In this document: piece by piece, positions 48,997 through 57,251 of the stretch
Numbering within the stretch: position 1 is the stretch's first letter
Layout of the letters: the number at the start of each line of letters is the position of its first letter
Source of the DNA: Palsa-504 sp050011155
GTDB lineage: Bacteria > Actinomycetota > Actinomycetes > Streptosporangiales > Streptosporangiaceae
Direction: 5' to 3'
DNA: 64,000 nucleotides
Assembly (NCBI GenBank): GCA_050011155.1
Contig: JBEKJP010000086.1
Location: 1-64,000 of the forward strand
Program-made: the position numbers and the translations under genes
Notes under the pieces: model-generated
Database searches by the model: none
The model's input: the letters and a program-made list of their open reading frames with translations, nothing else
What the model was told of the DNA's origin: nothing

Positions 48997-49560
48997 GTGA
49001 ATTTCAACAGTCACATGGACATCGTGATCCGGGTGGCCGCGGAGCTGGTGAACCTGCTCACTCCCGGGGAGGATCGCGGGCGCCGGTACGTGCCGCCCGA
49101 GGACGACGCGCGCACCGTGGCCGTCGGCACCGTCCTGCGGGACGCGGGTGCACGGGAGGCGACCTGGGAGGAGGCCGCCGAGCTTTGCTTCGTGGCGGCG
49201 GAACTGCGCGGCGTCTTCGAAGCCGTCAGCGCGGGCGCCGTGGACGACGCCGCCCGCCAGGTCAACGCGCTGCTCATCCGCACCGGCGCCCGGCCCGAGC
49301 TCGAACGGCACGACGGAGAGCCCTGGCACCTGCACTTCCACGCCGCCGACAGATCCCTGCCGAACGGCTGGGCCGCGGGCTGCGGCACCGGCCTCGCCGT
49401 GGTGCTCGGCGGTGACCTGCACGACCGGCTCGGCGTCTGCACGGCCCCCCGGTGCGACCGCGTCTACGTGGACACCTCACGTAACGGGACCCGCCGGTAC
49501 TGCTCGACATCCTGCCAGAACCGGGTCAAGACCGCCGCGTTCCGGGCGCGCTCTGCCTGA
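48997..49560 (+). CDS. CGNR zinc-finger protein (ABATE-domain regulator)
   Basis: The 187-aa protein has an N-terminal helical ABATE-like ligand domain (HMDIVIRVAAELVNLLTPG and on) and a C-terminal CGNR zinc finger, LGVCTAPRCDRVYVDTSRNGTRRYCSTSCQNRVKTAAFRAR, with four cysteines and a basic tail. These proteins are widespread in actinobacteria and are thought to be transcription regulators; the CGNR box reads CQNR here. The GTG start is weakly supported (no clear ribosome site). It is divergent from the methyltransferase gene. Confidence 0.85.
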   Translation: MNFNSHMDIVIRVAAELVNLLTPGEDRGRRYVPPEDDARTVAVGTVLRDAGAREATWEEAAELCFVAAELRGVFEAVSAGAVDDAARQVNALLIRTGARPELERHDGEPWHLHFHAADRSLPNGWAAGCGTGLAVVLGGDLHDRLGVCTAPRCDRVYVDTSRNGTRRYCSTSCQNRVKTAAFRARSA

Positions 49561-49656
49561 GCGTTCCTGGCCTAACCGGCAGGCAATTTTCCCGGCCTTC
49601 CACGACCAGGGACGACGGCGCCGGAAATGTCGTACCCCCCTCGTAATGTGTCGTCC

Positions 49657-50262
49657 ATGAACCCACCACGCAGACGCCGCGCCAACCCGCCAGAAGAGCG
49701 GTGCGGGTGCGCGGAATGCGAGGCGCTCAACGCCGCCTGCCTGACTAACGGGAGCGCCGATCTGGACCCGGATGCCTGCATGCAGGCCGTCGCCGACGAC
49801 ATCCGCACCGTCGGCTGGTCCGTCTCCGCCGTCCTCGGCGACGAGGTCGCGCCGCCCTGGGCCTACACCGTGGGTCTGTGGCTCAGCTACACCGGCCCCG
49901 AGCTCACCATGTACGGCCTGCCGGTCGAGCACATGACGGTCATCCTGAACTCGATCGGCGAGCGCATCGCCAACGGAGCGCCGATCGAGGCCGGAGACCA
50001 GATCGACGGCATCTGCCCGTGCTCCCTCACCATCCGGCCGGTCCACCAGAGCTGGCGGATGACCAGCATGTTCGCCGTCTCGGACCGGTATCACGGATAC
50101 GTCAGACCGCCCTACCTGCAGGTGGTGTGGCCGGACCGGCGGGACCACTATCCCGGTGACGCCGGGTTCCAGTTCAAGTACGAGGGCAGGCAGCCGCTGC
50201 TGTGGCTGCCGCGCGACGACAACCCGCCCAGCGTCTGGACCCGGATCGACCAGCTGTGCTGA
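49657..50262 (+). CDS. DUF4262 domain protein
   Basis: The 201-aa protein has the DUF4262 layout: ADDIRTVGWSVSAVLGDEVAPPWAYTVGLWLSYTGPELTMYGLP, then a variable middle, and a C-terminal PPYLQVVWPDRRDHYPGDAGF that pairs the domain with WPD. The N-terminus has a cysteine cluster CGCAEC. Function is unknown. ATG 49657 is favoured by TAATGT 7 nt upstream (leaderless); an in-frame ATG ten codons earlier is possible. Confidence 0.8.
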   Translation: MNPPRRRRANPPEERCGCAECEALNAACLTNGSADLDPDACMQAVADDIRTVGWSVSAVLGDEVAPPWAYTVGLWLSYTGPELTMYGLPVEHMTVILNSIGERIANGAPIEAGDQIDGICPCSLTIRPVHQSWRMTSMFAVSDRYHGYVRPPYLQVVWPDRRDHYPGDAGFQFKYEGRQPLLWLPRDDNPPSVWTRIDQLC

Positions 50263-50391
50263 CCTTGCCTTCCGGAGGGAAGGATCCTGGCCTTCACCTG
50301 GTTAAAAGGAGTTGCCAGCCCACGGCGTGGGTGGTTAGCGTCGGGCCAGTTGGCTGACGGAAAGAACGCGTTAGCTGGAAGGACAGGTCCG

Positions 50392-51613
50392 ATGTCGCGG
50401 GGTTGGCTCTTGCGCCGGTTCCCCGTGCTCGGGTTCCGGGATTTCCGGCTGCTGCTCGCGGACCGGCTGATCGCGCCCGCGTCGGTGGGCTTCTCCATGG
50501 TCGGCGTGTCGTTCGCCGTGCTCCAGGCGACCGGCTCCGCCACCGACCTGTCTTATGTGCTCGCCGCCCAGATCGCGCCGTCGCTGGTGTTCGTGCTCCT
50601 CGGCGGCGTCGCCGCCGACAGGTTCCCGCCGCAGCGGGTCATCGTGGCAGCCAACCTGCTCATGGCGCTTGGCGAGGGCACCTTCGGCATCTTGGCCCTA
50701 GCGGGGCATCCGCCGTTGTGGGCAATGCTCGGCCTCGAGGCGGTCACCGGGACCGGGGTGGCGCTGTTCTACCCGGCCTCCCAGGCCCTTCTCCCCCGCT
50801 TGGTCCCCGACCGCCTGCTCCAGGAGGCGAGCGCGATCAGCCGGCTGGTGATGAACACCGGCCAGATGTCGGGCGCGGCCCTGGCCGGCCTGCTGGTGGC
50901 GGCGGCGGGCGCGGGCTGGGCGCTGGTGCTGTGCGGAATCGGCATGGTGTCCACCGTCCCGATGCTGCTGGCCATCCGGGGCACCCAGCCGGCCGCGGCG
51001 GCCAGCGCTTCGACCGACAGCGCTTCGACCGACAGCGCTTCGACCGACAGTGCTCGGCCCGGTGGTGGCGCGGGAGCATCTGGGCGGCCCGGCGGCCTGG
51101 GGCGCGATCACCGCGGCGGACGCGCTCGGCCTGATCGCGGGCGGGGCGGCGGCCCTGCGCTTCACGCCCCGGCGGCCGATGCTGTTCGTCGTGCTCACCG
51201 GGGGCGCGATCGCCATCTCCCCGCTCTCGCTAGCCATGGTGCTGCCACTGCCCGCGGTGTGCGTCGCGTCGTTCGGCCTCGGGGTGTTCGTCGAGCTGAT
51301 GATGGTGCAGTGGACGGTCGCGATGACGCGGAATATCCCGCCGGACAAGCTGGCCCGGGTCTCCTCGTACGACGTCCTCGGCTCGGTCATGGCCATGCCG
51401 GTCGGCGCGCTGATCGCCGGGCCGCTCGGCAGCGCGATCGGGACCTCCCGGGCGCAGTACGGGGCGGCCGCGCTGATCGTCATCGCGTCCGCGCTGGCCC
51501 TGATCCCGCGTGACATCCGCACGAAGCGCTACGTCGAGGCCCCGGCGCCGCCCGCACCCGAGGAGGTGCGGGCGGCCGAGGCACTCGAGGATGTCGCCCT
51601 GCGGGCTTCGTGA
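50392..51613 (+). pseudogene. MFS transporter, broken by deletion and frameshift at a 15-bp repeat
   Basis: Reading from ATG 50392 gives an MFS N-half (FRDFRLLLADRLIAPASVGFSMVGVSF, AADRFPPQRVIVAANLLMALGEG, motif-like FYPASQALLPRLVP) up to AIRGTQPAAAAS. After three 15-bp repeats (51004-51048) the frame is lost. The MFS C-half continues in the next frame from about 51050 (LGPVVAREHLGGPAAWGAITAADALGLIAGG) to 51613. Compared with related efflux proteins, roughly one transmembrane helix is missing at the junction. It is probably inactive unless the shift is a sequence error. Confidence 0.8.
51004..51048 (+). repeat. 15-bp tandem repeat x3 at the MFS break
   Basis: AGCGCTTCGACCGAC is repeated three times exactly, immediately before the point where the reading frame changes. 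Confidence 0.9.
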
Positions 51614-51620
51614 ACGCCGG

Positions 51621-52475
51621 TCAGACGTTCTTCTGGTAGGAGCGGAACGTGGCCACCGACACGGCCACGCAGGCCACCGCGAGCACGAGCAGGCCGCCGC
51701 AGCGTACGCCGATCGCGCCCCAGTCGGGCTGGGCGGAAACCGCGCTGCGGCCGATCTGCACCACCCAGTTGAGCGGGTTGCGCGACGCGATGGCCTGCAT
51801 CCAGCCCGGCATCAGCTGAGGCTGGATGAACGCCGAGGACACGAACATCAGCGGCAGCATGAAGAACGTGTACACGCCGATGATCGCCTCGCGGGAGCGC
51901 AGCGTCATGCCGACCGCGTTGGACAAAGCGCCGAACACCACCCCGACCAGGATCGACGCCGCGACCATGACCGCTACCCCGGCGACACCGCCGTGGTAGC
52001 GGGCCCCGCCGATCAGGCCGAGCGCCACGATGATCAGCGACTGCACGGCCGTGCTGACCGCCTGCTCGACCACGGAGGCGTTCATGATCCCGATCCGGCT
52101 GGCCGGAGCGGCCAGGAAGCGGTTCAGCGTGCCGCGCTCGATCTCCTCGATCATCGCCATGCCGGCCCACATGTTGCCGGACATGGCGTTCATCGCGATC
52201 ACCCCGGGCACCAGGTAGTCCAGGTAGGTGCCGTGATAGGCGAAGCCGGGAATGTCGATGGCCCGGCGGAACAGCTGCCCGAACAGGAACAGCCAGATCG
52301 CCGGCTGGACGACGCTGATGGCCAGCACCCACGGCTGCCTGACCAGGGCGTGCAGCTTGCGTCCGGTCAGGTACCAGGTGTGGGCCAGGGCGGTACGGAA
52401 CGGTACCGTGTTGGGCGGCGGCGTCGGGGCACGCTCCGGAGCGGACGGAACCGCGTCGGCCTGGATAGTCGTCAT
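51621..52475 (-). CDS. ABC-2 type transporter permease
   Basis: The 284-aa protein has six membrane helices and the ABC-2 signature region (AMSGNMWAGMAMIEEIERGTLNRFLAAPASR, then FTFFMLPLMFVSSAFIQPQLMPGWMQAIASRNPLNWVV). It belongs to the daunorubicin-resistance DrrB-like exporters. ATG 52475 overlaps the ATPase stop by one base (TGATG); GTG 52478 is equally possible. With the upstream ATPase and PadR regulator it forms a padR-ABC exporter operon, likely for a drug or lipid. Confidence 0.9.
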   Translation of the reverse strand: MTTIQADAVPSAPERAPTPPPNTVPFRTALAHTWYLTGRKLHALVRQPWVLAISVVQPAIWLFLFGQLFRRAIDIPGFAYHGTYLDYLVPGVIAMNAMSGNMWAGMAMIEEIERGTLNRFLAAPASRIGIMNASVVEQAVSTAVQSLIIVALGLIGGARYHGGVAGVAVMVAASILVGVVFGALSNAVGMTLRSREAIIGVYTFFMLPLMFVSSAFIQPQLMPGWMQAIASRNPLNWVVQIGRSAVSAQPDWGAIGVRCGGLLVLAVACVAVSVATFRSYQKNV

Positions 52476-53515
52476 CACTTGCTCACCCCGCTCGTCTCGA
52501 GTTCTTTTGCCTGGTCATCGTGGTCGGCAGGACCCGCGGGGCCTGACTCGCGATACCGGCGGCCGGTATGCCGCAGGTACACGTCGTCCAGCGACGGGCG
52601 GGCCACGGCCACCGAGGCGGCGTTGACGCCAGCTCGCTGCAGCTCGGCCAGCACGACCGGGACGGCGGCCGCGCCGTCGTCGCTGCGCGCGGAGACGTCG
52701 CGGCCGGCGATGACCACGTCCCGTACCGCGGGCAGGCCGTCCAGCACGCGCCGGGCCAGGACCGCGTCGGCACCGCCCGGCAGTTCCACGTGCACGGCAT
52801 CGCCGTGGAGCTCGCCCTTGAGCTCGTCGGGCGTGCCCGAGACGACCACCCGGCCGCGGTCCACGATCGCCAGCCGGCCGGCCAGCCGGTCCGCTTCCTC
52901 CAGGTAGTGCGTGGTCAGCAGCACGGTCATTCCCTCGCCGCCGGCCAGCCGCGCGATCTCGGCCCACATGGCCGCCCGGGATTCCGGGTCCAGGCCGGTA
53001 GTGGGCTCGTCGAGGAATAGCACCGCGGGCCGGTGCATCAGCCCGAGCGCCACGTCCAGGCGGCGCTGCATGCCGCCGGAGTAGGTCCTGACCAGCCGCC
53101 CGGCCGCGGCGGTCAGCTCGAAGTGGGCGATCAGCTCGTCCGCGCGGGCCCGCACCGCCGCGCCGCGCAGTCCGTACAGGCGGCCCTGCAGGATCAGGTT
53201 CTCCCGGCCGGTGGCGGTCGGGTCCGCCCCTGATCGCTGGGCGACGACCCCGATCAGGTGCCGGACCTGCCCGGGCCGGGCGAGCACGTCGATGCCCTCG
53301 ACACGCACCGTTCCCGAGTCCGGCCTGGCCAGCGACGTGAGGATCTTGACGGTGGTGCTCTTGCCCGCCCCGTTCGGGCCGAGCAGGCCGTAGATCATGC
53401 CGCGCGGGACGCTGATATCCAGGCCGTCCAGCGCCCGGATGCCGCCCTTGCTGCCCCGTAGGGCGTAAGTCTTGACTAGCTGACGCGCCTCGATGGCGCA
53501 GTCGGTCGTGCTCAC
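52475..53515 (-). CDS. ABC transporter ATP-binding protein (DrrA-like)
   Basis: The 346-aa protein has Walker A GLLGPNGAGKSTTVKIL, the signature LVRTYSGGMQRRLDVALGLMHRP, and Walker B AVLFLDEPTTGLDPESR. A C-terminal domain of about 110 residues ends with the DrrA-type ARPSLDDVYLRHTGRRY. The GTG start follows AAGGAG. It couples to the ABC-2 permease downstream and belongs to the drug-resistance exporter group. Confidence 0.93.
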   Translation of the reverse strand: MSTTDCAIEARQLVKTYALRGSKGGIRALDGLDISVPRGMIYGLLGPNGAGKSTTVKILTSLARPDSGTVRVEGIDVLARPGQVRHLIGVVAQRSGADPTATGRENLILQGRLYGLRGAAVRARADELIAHFELTAAAGRLVRTYSGGMQRRLDVALGLMHRPAVLFLDEPTTGLDPESRAAMWAEIARLAGGEGMTVLLTTHYLEEADRLAGRLAIVDRGRVVVSGTPDELKGELHGDAVHVELPGGADAVLARRVLDGLPAVRDVVIAGRDVSARSDDGAAAVPVVLAELQRAGVNAASVAVARPSLDDVYLRHTGRRYRESGPAGPADHDDQAKELETSGVSK

Positions 53516-53666
53516 TGGTTTCTCCTTGCGATCCAGTCCAGACCCGCGAGGAGAAACCCGGCTACTGTAGAGCGTGGGACCTCAGGGTTTCGCGTTCGCG
53601 GGATCGATTGAGGTTGACGGCCCCGGCCGCCGGTGTTGCCGCACCAGGCCGGGGTCGTTTTCGCTG
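53516..53666 (-). other. Gap between padR and the ABC genes
   Basis: CCCCGGCC and GGCCGGGG (minus strand, about 53610-53645) can form a stem with a ~17-nt loop. It has no T-tract, and a TACAGT hexamer follows, so an internal attenuator plus promoter is possible but unproven. Confidence 0.3.
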
Positions 53667-54323
53667 TTAGCTGCCTGTCGTCTCCTCCCGTTCTCCCTGG
53701 GTGAGCGCGCGGACCTCTGCTGGCAGTTCACCGGTGTCGTGGAAGCGCTGCCAGTCCGCGATACCGGGGAAGGTGCCGTCGGCGAGCTCCTTCACCAGGC
53801 TCCGGACCCATTCCGTCTCGGCGCGCCGCAGCGCCAGCTGGTACTCGGATTCGATCAGGAAGAGCCTGGGCAGCCCGGCCCCCCAGGTCTCCAGCCCGGC
53901 CTGGTGCTCGGCGTTGGCGGCCTCGAGCGCGTCGAGCCGCTGCCGGAGCAGGGCGGTAAGGTCGCGGGGAGACAGCACGGCGCATTCGGCCAGGGCCGCC
54001 TCGAACCTGGTGTACTCCCGCTCCGGCTCGCTGATCAGCTCGCGCAGCCAGTCCTGCAGCTCAGCGCGGCCCGCGTCGGTGATCTGGTAGGTGGTCCGCT
54101 CCGGCTGCCTGCCCTCGCGCCCGACCTCCACCGTCTCGATGAAGCCGTGCTTCTCCAGGTTCTGCACCACAGTGTAGAGCGAGCCCCAGTTGATCTTGAT
54201 GGACTGGTCCTTGCCCCGGTGCCGCAGGGTCGCGGCCATCTCGTACGGGTACATCGGCCGTTCGGTCAGCAGCGTGAGCAGCGACAGTGCGAGCAGGTTG
54301 CCGACCTTGCGCCGGTTAGCCAT
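53667..54323 (-). CDS. PadR-family transcriptional repressor
   Basis: The 218-aa protein has a PadR winged helix: LLALSLLTLLTERPMYPYEMAATLRHRGKDQSIKINWGSLYTVVQNLEKHGFIETVEVGREGRQPERTTYQITDAG. A C-terminal helical dimerisation domain (Vir-like) follows. Its own promoter contains a perfect palindrome, so it probably represses itself and the ABC exporter genes downstream on the same strand. The ATG follows GAGGTG. Confidence 0.9.
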   Translation of the reverse strand: MANRRKVGNLLALSLLTLLTERPMYPYEMAATLRHRGKDQSIKINWGSLYTVVQNLEKHGFIETVEVGREGRQPERTTYQITDAGRAELQDWLRELISEPEREYTRFEAALAECAVLSPRDLTALLRQRLDALEAANAEHQAGLETWGAGLPRLFLIESEYQLALRRAETEWVRSLVKELADGTFPGIADWQRFHDTGELPAEVRALTQGEREETTGS

Positions 54324-54373
54324 CGTGCGTCACCTCGCAGCCGAGTCCTCGTTGACGAAGACTCGTTCTCAAG

Positions 54374-54415
54374 TACTCGTAGACGAGTATAGGCATATAG
54401 CGAAGCCGACCGCAA
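54374..54415 (-). promoter_or_regulatory. padR promoter with overlapping palindromic operator
   Basis: Minus strand: TTGCGG (54415-54410), 18 nt, TATACT (54391-54386). The -10 overlaps TACTCGTAGACGAGTA (54374-54389), a perfect 7-bp-arm palindrome. A weaker copy, CTCGTTGACGAA, is at 54348-54359. The layout is typical of autorepressed PadR systems. Confidence 0.65.
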
Positions 54416-54436
54416 CCGGGCAATCTCCGTAACGTG

Positions 54437-54486
54437 ATGAAACTCGGGTTCCAGGGCGATCTGACGCGGTGGAACCCGGGTTTCAT
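54437..54486. repeat. Long inverted repeat downstream of pfkA
   Basis: ATGAAACTCGGGTTCC (54437-54452) pairs with GGAACCCGGGTTTCAT (54471-54486): 15 Watson-Crick pairs plus one G-T across an 18-nt loop. It lies between pfkA and padR and may end pfkA transcription, although there is no T-tract. Confidence 0.8.
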
Positions 54487-54528
54487 GCTGTCGCTGGGAC
54501 CGCTGCGGCTGTCGCTGGGACCGCTGCG
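54487..54528. repeat. 21-bp tandem duplication downstream of pfkA
   Basis: GCTGTCGCTGGGACCGCTGC plus G is repeated exactly twice, between the inverted repeat and the pfkA stop. Confidence 0.85.
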
Positions 54529-54539
54529 GGAGGGGCGGG

Positions 54540-55583
54540 CTAGCCGAAGAAGACTTCGGCTTCGGCGTAGCGCTGGGGCGGGACCAGCTTGAGCTGGCTG
54601 GTGGCCTCGGCCAGAGGCACCCGGACGATGTCGGTGCCGCGCAGCGCTACCATCACGCCGAACGCCTCGTCGTGCACAGCCTGGACCGCGTGCACGCCGA
54701 AGCGGGTGGCCAGCACCCGGTCGAAGGCGGTCGGGGTGCCGCCGCGCTGGATGTGACCGAGCACCGTGCAGCGGGCCTCCTTGCCGGTCCGCTTCTCGAT
54801 CTCGTTGGCCAGCAGCTGGCCGACGCCGCCGAGACGGACATGGCCGAACGAGTCAAGCTGCTCGCCCGTGGTGGCCAGGTCCTCGCTCACCGGGTGAGCA
54901 CCCTCGGCCACGACCACGATGGGTGCGAACCGGGTCTGGAACCGGTGCTGCACGTAGGCGCAGACGCGCTCGATGTCGAACGGCCGCTCCGGGATCAGGA
55001 TCACGTTCGCGCCGCCGGCCAGGCCCGCGTGCAGCGCGATCCAGCCGGCGTGGCGGCCCATCACCTCGACGATCAGCGCCCGGTGATGGCTCTCGGCCGT
55101 GGTGTGCAGCCGGTCGATGGCCTCCATGGCGATGTTCACGGCCGTATCGAAGCCGAACGTGTAGTCGGTGGCGCCGAGGTCGTTGTCGATCGTCTTGGGC
55201 ACGCCGACAACCGGGACTCCCTGCTCGCCCAGCTTGGTGGCCACGCCGAGCGTGTCCTCGCCGCCGATCGCGATCAGCGCGTCGACGCCCAGGCCGGCCA
55301 GGTTGTCCTTGATCCGCTCAACGCCGTTGCGGCCGCCGCCGACGCTCGTGTTCTTCAGCGGGTTCGTCCGGGACGACCCGAGGATCGTGCCGCCGCGCGG
55401 CAAGATGCCGCGCACCGCCTGCACGTCCAGGGGCATGGTGTCGCCTTCGAGCGGCCCGCGCCACCCGTCGCGGAACCCGACAAACTCAAGGCCGTATTCC
55501 TGTACGCCCTTGCGGACCACGGCGCGGATAACTGCGTTCAGTCCGGGGCAGTCGCCGCCTCCGGTGAGGACTCCCACTCGCAT
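54540..55583 (-). CDS. pfkA: 6-Phosphofructokinase, pyrophosphate-type residues
   Basis: The 347-aa phosphofructokinase has the fold landmarks RVGVLTGGGDCPGLNAVIRAVV, VVGVPKTIDNDLGATDYTFGFDTA, VEVMGRHAGWIALHAGLA and LGHIQRGGTPTAFDRVLA. The E. coli Gly104 and Gly124 positions are Asp110 (in GGEDT) and Lys130 (in PKTIDND). Asp/Lys at these sites is the hallmark of PPi-dependent enzymes such as that of Amycolatopsis methanolica. The reaction is therefore probably reversible and PPi-driven, although this group also contains ATP enzymes. The start ATG lies after a weak AAGG. Confidence 0.93.
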   Translation of the reverse strand: MRVGVLTGGGDCPGLNAVIRAVVRKGVQEYGLEFVGFRDGWRGPLEGDTMPLDVQAVRGILPRGGTILGSSRTNPLKNTSVGGGRNGVERIKDNLAGLGVDALIAIGGEDTLGVATKLGEQGVPVVGVPKTIDNDLGATDYTFGFDTAVNIAMEAIDRLHTTAESHHRALIVEVMGRHAGWIALHAGLAGGANVILIPERPFDIERVCAYVQHRFQTRFAPIVVVAEGAHPVSEDLATTGEQLDSFGHVRLGGVGQLLANEIEKRTGKEARCTVLGHIQRGGTPTAFDRVLATRFGVHAVQAVHDEAFGVMVALRGTDIVRVPLAEATSQLKLVPPQRYAEAEVFFG

Positions 55584-55645
55584 GGCCCTTACCTTAGTGG
55601 GCCAGAGCCGGGCGTGGATGCATGCGGCGCCGGCTCAGGAAAAAC

Positions 55646-56353
55646 TCAGGCGTCGGGCGGTGTCACCGGCCTGGCCAGCTCGGCTTTGGCGCGGCGGGCG
55701 TCGACGTCGACGTACTCCTGGCCGGAGAGCTTCGCGATCGCCTGCATGATCTCGTCCGTGATCGCCCGCAGCAGCTTCGCGTCCCCCTGCTGGCCGCGGT
55801 AGCGGGAGAAGTCCAGCGGCTCGCCGAACCGCACGCCGGGCCGGACCCGCAGGTCCGGGCGGAGCCTGCCCGGCGGCTGGAGCCGGAAGGTGTCGATCAT
55901 CGCGCACGGGACGACCGGGGCGCCGGACTCGACGGCCAGCCTGGCCACTCCCGTCTTGCCCCGGTACAGCCGGCCGTCCGGGCTCCGGGTGCCCTCCGGG
56001 TAGATGCCGAGTATCTTCCCGGCCGCCAGGACCTGCAGGCCGGTCCGGATGGCCTGTTCGCTGGCCGGGCCTCCCGCCCGGTCCAGGGGAATCACGCCGA
56101 CCCCGGTGAAGAAGGCCCGGCTGATCAGTCCCTTCAGCCCGCGACCGGTGAAGTATTCCGATTTGCCCAGGAAGATCACCTTCCGCGGCACGGGAAACGG
56201 CCCGAAGAAGTGGTCGGAGAAGGACAGATGATTGCTCGCGAGGATGACCGGGCCCCGCCGCGGCACGTTCTTCGCCCCCCACGCGCGGGACCGGAAGAGG
56301 ATCTTCAGCGCTATCCCGAGCGTGTACTTCGTCAGCCAGTAGCCCACGCTCAC
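55646..56353 (-). CDS. plsC: 1-Acyl-sn-glycerol-3-phosphate acyltransferase
   Basis: The 235-aa membrane-associated acyltransferase has NHLSFSDHFF (HX4D motif), the glycerol-3-phosphate motif ILGIYPEGTRSPDGRLYRGK, and VPCAMIDTF. It makes phosphatidic acid or a related lipid. The GTG start is flanked directly by an 11-bp sequence that is mirrored at the divergent esterase gene. Homologues sit near aroG in mycobacteria. Confidence 0.88.
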   Translation of the reverse strand: MSVGYWLTKYTLGIALKILFRSRAWGAKNVPRRGPVILASNHLSFSDHFFGPFPVPRKVIFLGKSEYFTGRGLKGLISRAFFTGVGVIPLDRAGGPASEQAIRTGLQVLAAGKILGIYPEGTRSPDGRLYRGKTGVARLAVESGAPVVPCAMIDTFRLQPPGRLRPDLRVRPGVRFGEPLDFSRYRGQQGDAKLLRAITDEIMQAIAKLSGQEYVDVDARRAKAELARPVTPPDA

Positions 56354-56410
56354 ATCGTCGCATGTACCGGGGCCCAGCGGGATGCGCGGCGGGCACCCGC
56401 ATGCGACGAT
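56354..56410. promoter_or_regulatory. Mirrored 11-bp elements in the divergent plsC/esterase region
   Basis: ATCGTCGCATG (56354-56364) and CATGCGACGAT (56400-56410) are perfect inverted copies 35 nt apart. The first touches the plsC GTG; the second ends 6 nt before the esterase ATG at 56417, where GACGAT is positioned like a -10. They may be twin operators or twin core promoters. Confidence 0.7.
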
Positions 56411-56416
56411 TCGATC

Positions 56417-57166
56417 ATGTCATCAGTGCTTCCCGGCGCGGAATCCTTCGAGCAGGCTGGCGGCCCGGTCGGCGTGCTGCTCTGCCATGGCTTCACCGGC
56501 AGCCCGCAGACGCTGCGCGGCTGGGCGGATTACCTGGCGGCCCAGGGCCTGACGGTCAGCCTCCCCCGGCTGCCCGGGCACGGCACCACGTGGCAGGACA
56601 TGGCCCGGACGGGCAGTGACGACTGGCTGGCGGAGGTGGACGCCGCGTTCGGGAAGCTGGCGGGCCAGTGCGAGCAGGTCTTCGTGTTCGGTTTGTCCAT
56701 GGGTGGCTGCCTGGCGCTGCGGCTGGCGGAGACGCGGGGCGGCGCGGTCCGCGGCCTGGTCCTGGTCAACCCGTCGCTGGCCCCGGACACCAAGCTGTTC
56801 CTGCTCGCGCCGGTCCTCAAGTACGTGGTGCGGTCGCTGCCCGGCATCGCCAGCGATATCGCCAAGCCCGGCGTGCGCGAGGTTGGCTACGACCGGGTAC
56901 CGGTCCGGGCCGCGGCCACGCTGCCCACGTTGTGGAACGAGACCGCCCGGCACCTCGGCGAGGTCACCCAGCCGGTGCTCATCTACCGCAGCACCACCGA
57001 TCACGTGGTCGGGCCGAACAGCATGCGCGTGCTGCGGGCGGCTATCCCCGGCGGCCAGGTGACCGTGCGCGAATGCCCGGACAGCTACCACGTCGCGACG
57101 CTCGACAACGACGCCGGGACGATCTTCGAGGGCAGCCTGAAATTCATCCAGGACCACTCCGGATAG
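56417..57166 (+). CDS. Alpha/beta hydrolase (carboxylesterase/thermostable monoacylglycerol lipase type)
   Basis: The 249-aa protein has GVLLCHGFTGSPQTLRGWADYLAAQGL (oxyanion region), LPGHGTTW, the nucleophile elbow VFGLSMGGCLALRLA, Asp in RSTTDHVVGP and His in CPDSYHVATLDND. This is the Est30-like carboxylesterase/lysophospholipase pattern. Its divergence from the PlsC-like gene and the shared mirrored elements suggest joint control in lipid metabolism. ATG 56417 appears leaderless. Confidence 0.88.
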   Translation: MSSVLPGAESFEQAGGPVGVLLCHGFTGSPQTLRGWADYLAAQGLTVSLPRLPGHGTTWQDMARTGSDDWLAEVDAAFGKLAGQCEQVFVFGLSMGGCLALRLAETRGGAVRGLVLVNPSLAPDTKLFLLAPVLKYVVRSLPGIASDIAKPGVREVGYDRVPVRAAATLPTLWNETARHLGEVTQPVLIYRSTTDHVVGPNSMRVLRAAIPGGQVTVRECPDSYHVATLDNDAGTIFEGSLKFIQDHSG

Positions 57167-57238
57167 TTCGTGACGGCGGGCGACATCACACTTACGTAGC
57201 GGCAGTCCCGTGTGGTCGACGGGATGTTTCGGACCTAC

Positions 57239-57244
57239 TAACGT
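57239..57244 (+). promoter_or_regulatory. -10 element TAACGT, leaderless for the gene at 57252
   Basis: TAACGT then 7 nt then GTG 57252. It is used to choose this start. Confidence 0.45.
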
Positions 57245-57251
57245 GGAAGGC

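Noticed and set aside
54429..54433. GlnR box suggested by GTAAC pentamers
   Set aside because: GlnR sites need two pentamers in phase (about 11 bp); these GTAAC/GTTAC copies do not keep that spacing.
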